From: a bacterium
GTDB lineage: Bacteria > Vulcanimicrobiota > Xenobia > Xenobiales > Xenobiaceae
DNA length: 35,122 nt
Assembly: GCA_017458675.1 (NCBI GenBank)
Contig: JAFTAM010000046.1
Location: 1-35,122 of the forward strand
Direction of reading: 5' to 3'
Part shown: positions 31,941-35,122 of the stretch, piece by piece
Position numbering within the stretch: the first letter of the stretch is position 1
Layout of the letters: every line of letters starts with the position of its first letter
Notes under the pieces: generated by a model
The model's input: the letters and a program-made list of their open reading frames with translations, nothing else
What the model was told of the DNA's origin: nothing
Databases searched by the model: none
Translations under genes and position numbers: made by a program

Positions 31941-34589
31941 ATGAGAGACAGTAAGAAAATGCAGACTGCGCTTAAGCTGGGGCTTCCCCCTCTGCTGACG
32001 CTGCTGCTGCTTTCTATTATCTATTATGTAAACGGCGTCTATCCGTTTGGACCGCGGTCGATTTCCTGGTCGGATATGACTCACCAGATAGTTCCTCTGC
32101 TAAATTCTTTCAAGGATATCCTCGACGGCAAGGCTTCGCTGTTTATGAATATGCATAACAGCGGCTTAAATTTCTACGGGATATTTTTTTATCATCTTTC
32201 CAGCCCTTTTACGTTTTTGGTCAAATTTGTCGATAAGGAAAACATGATTTTCTTTGTCGGTATTCTGACTGCGCTGAAACTGTCGGTCTGCGCCTTTACG
32301 GCAGCTTTCTGCTTTCAGCGCTGCCGCGGGGATCTGGATGCGGCGCAGACGGTGATTTTGAGCATGATGTATCCCTTCTGCGGCTACGCCATGATGTACT
32401 ATGTCGGCCTTATGTGGCTGGACGTAATGTATCTCTTCCCGCTGCTGATTCTTTCGCTGCTGAATATCATAAAGGGCAAAAGCGCGGCCGCTTATGCGGT
32501 CATTTTGACGCTTTGCTGTCTGGCCAATTATTATATGGCCTACATGATCGCCGTTTTTGTGCTGATTTTTGCCGCTGTCTGGCCGTTTATTGCGGAAGAG
32601 CGGCAAGAGCGCAGCGCTGCGCTGCAGAAAATTCTCTGCGGTTCTCTGGCGGCGGCTTTGGTCAGCTGCATCGTCTGGCTGCCCTGTTTTATTCAATACT
32701 ACAACTCCGGACGCAGCAGCGCCGGAATTACCGCCAACATTCTGCAGTCTCCTCTCTTTTTCGCCAATTATCAGACTTCGCTGCCCATTCTCATGGGTAC
32801 GGCCTGGCCTCTGGTAATTATTGCCGCCGACCTTTTTAAGAAAAGGAAACGGGAAAAGGAGCATAAGCTGTTTTTAATCCTTTGGGCTTTAACCTTAGTT
32901 CCTTTTGCTCTGGAACCGGTCGATCTGCTCTGGCACGGCGGCAGCTATTGGTGTTTCCCCTGCCGTTTCGGATATATTACCGTCTTTTTGAGCCTGCTTT
33001 GCGCCGCTTATTCTCTGGCGCCCGCCGCAGCCTCCAATGAGGAATGCAAATCTGATAACTCCCTGGCTTTAGCCGGCGTCTGGCTGGCGGTTTCAGGCCT
33101 TTTGTACGGAGTGCATACGGTTTTGGATACCTATAGAGAGGAGGCGGGCAGCTTTATCCGGGAGCTCTGGGGCAGCGGCGCTTCTCTGGAATGCATCGCC
33201 GTACTGTTCGCCATGACTGCGGCCGCTTATGCGCTTCTTTATTGCGTCCGTGCCAAGGGCCTGCTGTCCGGGCCTTCCTTTGTCCGGGCTCTGAGCGCGG
33301 TTTTTCTGATTGAAGCCTCCGTAAGCGCCTGGCTTTATCCGGTCAGGGCGGCGGAGCTGTTTTCCACGGACAGCACTATGGAGGCCTGCGCCTATACTCT
33401 CAGCGATAAAATTTCCGACAGCGCCTTTTTCCGGGTTAAGAGCTGTTCGCTTACGGCCAACAACAATTTTGCGGCGGCGGCCGGCTACAACTCCGTTTCC
33501 TTATATACCTCCCTGAGCAGTCAGGACTATATTTTAAACTTAAAGCGCCTGGGCTGCAGCAGCGTGGAGGTCAATACCTCCTCCGCCGGCGGCACGCCTC
33601 TTACCGACGCCCTTCTCAGCCTGAAATATGAATTGCGCGGCGGCCGGGGCGGAGAAGATACCGTCTATCAGGGCAAGTACGGCTATATCAGGCCTTTGCC
33701 TGCGGCCTTTCCGCCGGGACTGTTTTTTCCCAAGGGCAGTCTGGATAAAGCTGAGCGCATACCGGAGGAGCTGGAGCGCTGCGAGGTTCAGAGCTATTTG
33801 AGCCAAGCTCTGCTGCATGAAGATATTGTAGGACGTTATTTCCCCCCGGCCGATTTCAAAAAGGACGGGCTCTATAAATTTTCTGCAGGTCAGCAGTTCG
33901 ACTGTACTCTGCAGATTGAGGGGCGGGAAGCCATATATCTGGATCTTTTCGATAAACCGGTTATAACCAGCCGCGAACCGATTTTCGGAGCTATGGAGGT
34001 AAAAGTCGGGGAGGGCGTATGGTACGAATATCCTTCCGCCGTCGATAACGGCTTTCTCTTTCTGGGGAACTATCAGGATCAGGAAGTCAAGGTCAGTCTG
34101 CGCTTCAACAGAGATGTTGTCTGCCGCTCTTTCGGCATTTTCGGGTTGAATTTAGACAGATTCGCCGCTCTGAGTCCTCAGGTTAAGGGTTTTGATACGG
34201 AGGTCAGAGGCAGCGGCCTCCGCGCCGCCGCCGAGACGGCCGAGGCCTGCGCGGCGGCGATCATTATTCCCTACAGCGACAGCTATAAGCTTGAGATTAA
34301 CGGAAAAGGCGCGGAATATAAAAGAGTATTTTCCGATTTCATAGCTTTTGATCTTCCGGCCGGCCGGAATGAGATCAGCATAACTTTCATTCCGGAATTT
34401 TTCGTCTGCGCCGCCTGGATCTCTTTGGCCGGCCTGCTGCTGAGTATAGTCTGGTTCTGCCGGGGAGAAAAAAGACTGGAGGAAAACCCTGTCTTTAATA
34501 AGGCGCTGGGCGGCGTTATGCTTGCGGCCGCTTGGGCCGCCTCTGCGGCGGTTTATATTGCGTCCGTACTTATCAAGCTTTTGGCCTGA
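31941..34589 (+). CDS. YfhO-family multi-pass membrane protein (GT-C fold)
   Basis: The 882-residue protein has about 12-13 membrane helices, most in the first 450 residues, a large extracytoplasmic beta-rich domain (about 465-800) and two closing helices. The start matches the YfhO type: after helix 1 comes NGVYPFGPRSISWSDMTHQIVP, then SLFMNMHNSGLNFYGIFFYHLSSPF and the aromatic segment SYWCFPCRFGYITVFL. In Gram-positive bacteria YfhO-like proteins help to add sugars to teichoic or lipoteichoic acids from lipid-linked donors; the general family is GT-C-like. The acceptor here is unknown, and a surface glycan is the natural guess. GGAGTGG lies before the ATG. A TTGACA at 31893-31898 could be a -35, but no matching -10 is seen. 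The gene stands alone. Confidence 0.9.
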   Translation: MRDSKKMQTALKLGLPPLLTLLLLSIIYYVNGVYPFGPRSISWSDMTHQIVPLLNSFKDILDGKASLFMNMHNSGLNFYGIFFYHLSSPFTFLVKFVDKENMIFFVGILTALKLSVCAFTAAFCFQRCRGDLDAAQTVILSMMYPFCGYAMMYYVGLMWLDVMYLFPLLILSLLNIIKGKSAAAYAVILTLCCLANYYMAYMIAVFVLIFAAVWPFIAEERQERSAALQKILCGSLAAALVSCIVWLPCFIQYYNSGRSSAGITANILQSPLFFANYQTSLPILMGTAWPLVIIAADLFKKRKREKEHKLFLILWALTLVPFALEPVDLLWHGGSYWCFPCRFGYITVFLSLLCAAYSLAPAAASNEECKSDNSLALAGVWLAVSGLLYGVHTVLDTYREEAGSFIRELWGSGASLECIAVLFAMTAAAYALLYCVRAKGLLSGPSFVRALSAVFLIEASVSAWLYPVRAAELFSTDSTMEACAYTLSDKISDSAFFRVKSCSLTANNNFAAAAGYNSVSLYTSLSSQDYILNLKRLGCSSVEVNTSSAGGTPLTDALLSLKYELRGGRGGEDTVYQGKYGYIRPLPAAFPPGLFFPKGSLDKAERIPEELERCEVQSYLSQALLHEDIVGRYFPPADFKKDGLYKFSAGQQFDCTLQIEGREAIYLDLFDKPVITSREPIFGAMEVKVGEGVWYEYPSAVDNGFLFLGNYQDQEVKVSLRFNRDVVCRSFGIFGLNLDRFAALSPQVKGFDTEVRGSGLRAAAETAEACAAAIIIPYSDSYKLEINGKGAEYKRVFSDFIAFDLPAGRNEISITFIPEFFVCAAWISLAGLLLSIVWFCRGEKRLEENPVFNKALGGVMLAAAWAASAAVYIASVLIKLLA

Positions 34590-34841
34590 AGCCTTTTTTG
34601 CGCAGTTTGCGCCCCGCCTTTGCTTGTCTGTCGGGGGCGGGCGCGCGTCTGCCGCGCCGGCCTGAGCTCGGCGCAGGTTCTTTGGGGCTGAAGAGAACTG
34701 AGATTGTCGGCTCAGAATGAGACGGAACCGACCGCTCAGGAAATTGCACAGCCGCGCCGTTCAGGCGGGCTGAACTTAAAAGCTGATGAGTTTTATGCGC
34801 GGCGGTACAAAACCCGGGACGATTGTGCTATTATTTACGGC
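34590..34841. other. Gene-free gap with imperfect hairpins
   Basis: This 252-bp gap holds GCGCA (34600-34604) pairing with TGCGC (34608-34612) right after the YfhO-family stop, followed by GC-rich imperfect inverted repeats near 34615-34680. These may terminate the YfhO-family transcript. The right end becomes AT-richer and carries the -10-like box of the next gene. No gene is supported here. Confidence 0.45.
34826..34834 (+). promoter_or_regulatory. Extended -10 box directly before the ABC-F start
   Basis: TGCTATTAT matches an extended -10 (TGnTATAAT with one change) and ends only 7 bases before the GTG at 34842. If used, transcription would begin at or near the start codon, giving a leaderless or almost leaderless message. 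No ribosome site is seen. Confidence 0.4.
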
Positions 34842-35122
34842 GTGATTCATGCAGTTAATTTAAGTAAATCTTTCGGAGCGCAGGTAATTTTGGATCAGGT
34901 CAGCTTCGCCGTCGCTCCGGGCGAAAAGGTGGCCTTGGTAGGGCGCAACGGCTGCGGCAAGACGACGCTTCTGCACATAATCTGCGGCAGCGAGCCTCTT
35001 GACGGCGGCTATGTGGTGCTGGGCCCCTCCTGTCAGGTCGGTTATCTGGGACAGGAGGGTCAGCTCGACCATAATCTGACTCTATATGAGGAGATGGAGA
35101 AAGTCTTTGCCGACGTCAGAGA
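34842..35122 (+). CDS. ABC-F family ATPase, 5' part
   Basis: The frame from GTG at 34842 stays open to the window edge (93 full codons). It reads like the first nucleotide-binding domain of an ABC-F protein: IHAVNLSKSFGAQVILDQVS, Walker A GRNGCGKTT (34-42), and VGYLGQEGQLDHNLTLYEEM as the Q-loop region. ABC-F proteins bind the ribosome and act in translation (EttA, Uup) or antibiotic resistance; the subgroup cannot be told from this part. The start is set by the family's usual beginning and is unusual in having no ribosome site. An ATG at 34849 is in another frame and stops at once. Confidence 0.9.
   Translation, partial: MIHAVNLSKSFGAQVILDQVSFAVAPGEKVALVGRNGCGKTTLLHIICGSEPLDGGYVVLGPSCQVGYLGQEGQLDHNLTLYEEMEKVFADVR

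Noticed and set aside
1-35122. CRISPR array, tRNA, rRNA or insertion sequence
   Set aside because: No regularly spaced repeats, cloverleaf, rRNA-like sequence, transposase frame or flanking inverted repeats were seen on either strand.

Overview
The window is 35 kb of ordinary, densely coded bacterial chromosome with about 22 protein genes. I see no rRNA, tRNA, CRISPR array, insertion sequence or prophage. Base composition is moderately GC-rich. Starts are mostly ATG, with a GTG at the exported protein near 18.0 kb and at the ABC-F gene, and Shine-Dalgarno motifs are common but not universal. A squalene-hopene cyclase, an exported transglutaminase-fold protein, an O-antigen-ligase-type membrane protein, a eukaryotic-type Ser/Thr kinase and a TPR/HD-GYP protein point to a diderm-like bacterium outside the best-studied groups. 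I cannot place it by eye. Relatives of Melainabacteria/Vampirovibrionia or another deep-branching phylum are a guess only.

Layout. From 0.1 to 18.0 kb everything reads leftward. In transcription order the genes are an exported DUF3616-like protein, nadE with an aberrant glutaminase half, a putative zinc metallopeptidase, then a compact run of transglutaminase-fold exported protein, Ser/Thr kinase, three-helix membrane protein and squalene-hopene cyclase (shc), ended by a strong hairpin. After these come a 480-residue protein of unknown function, pepT, a small unknown gene behind a LexA-box-like palindrome, and malQ with a two-sided terminator. From 18.2 to 21.1 kb a family B DNA polymerase and a small membrane protein read rightward. 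A 518-bp gene-free, hairpin-rich stretch follows. From 21.6 to 27.0 kb a leftward cluster holds an O-antigen-ligase/TPR protein, a benzoate-CoA-ligase-like enzyme and an NCS2 nucleobase permease. An Acg-type nitroreductase then stands divergent from a TPR/HD-GYP gene. A methyltransferase and a small helical protein read leftward, a YfhO-family membrane protein reads rightward, and the window ends inside an ABC-F ATPase gene.

Main points of interest. (1) The genes for the transglutaminase-fold protein, kinase, membrane protein and hopene cyclase are 38, 27 and 3 bp apart and look like one envelope or hopanoid unit with a built-in kinase. (2) Several proteins keep the fold but have lost catalytic residues: the NadE glutaminase half, the transglutaminase cysteine, the polymerase exonuclease motifs and a GGDEF-like tail on the kinase. 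(3) Long Lys/Ala/Glu/Pro-rich inserts interrupt conserved proteins, most strikingly NadE. (4) A nearly identical hairpin follows two rightward genes 10 kb apart.
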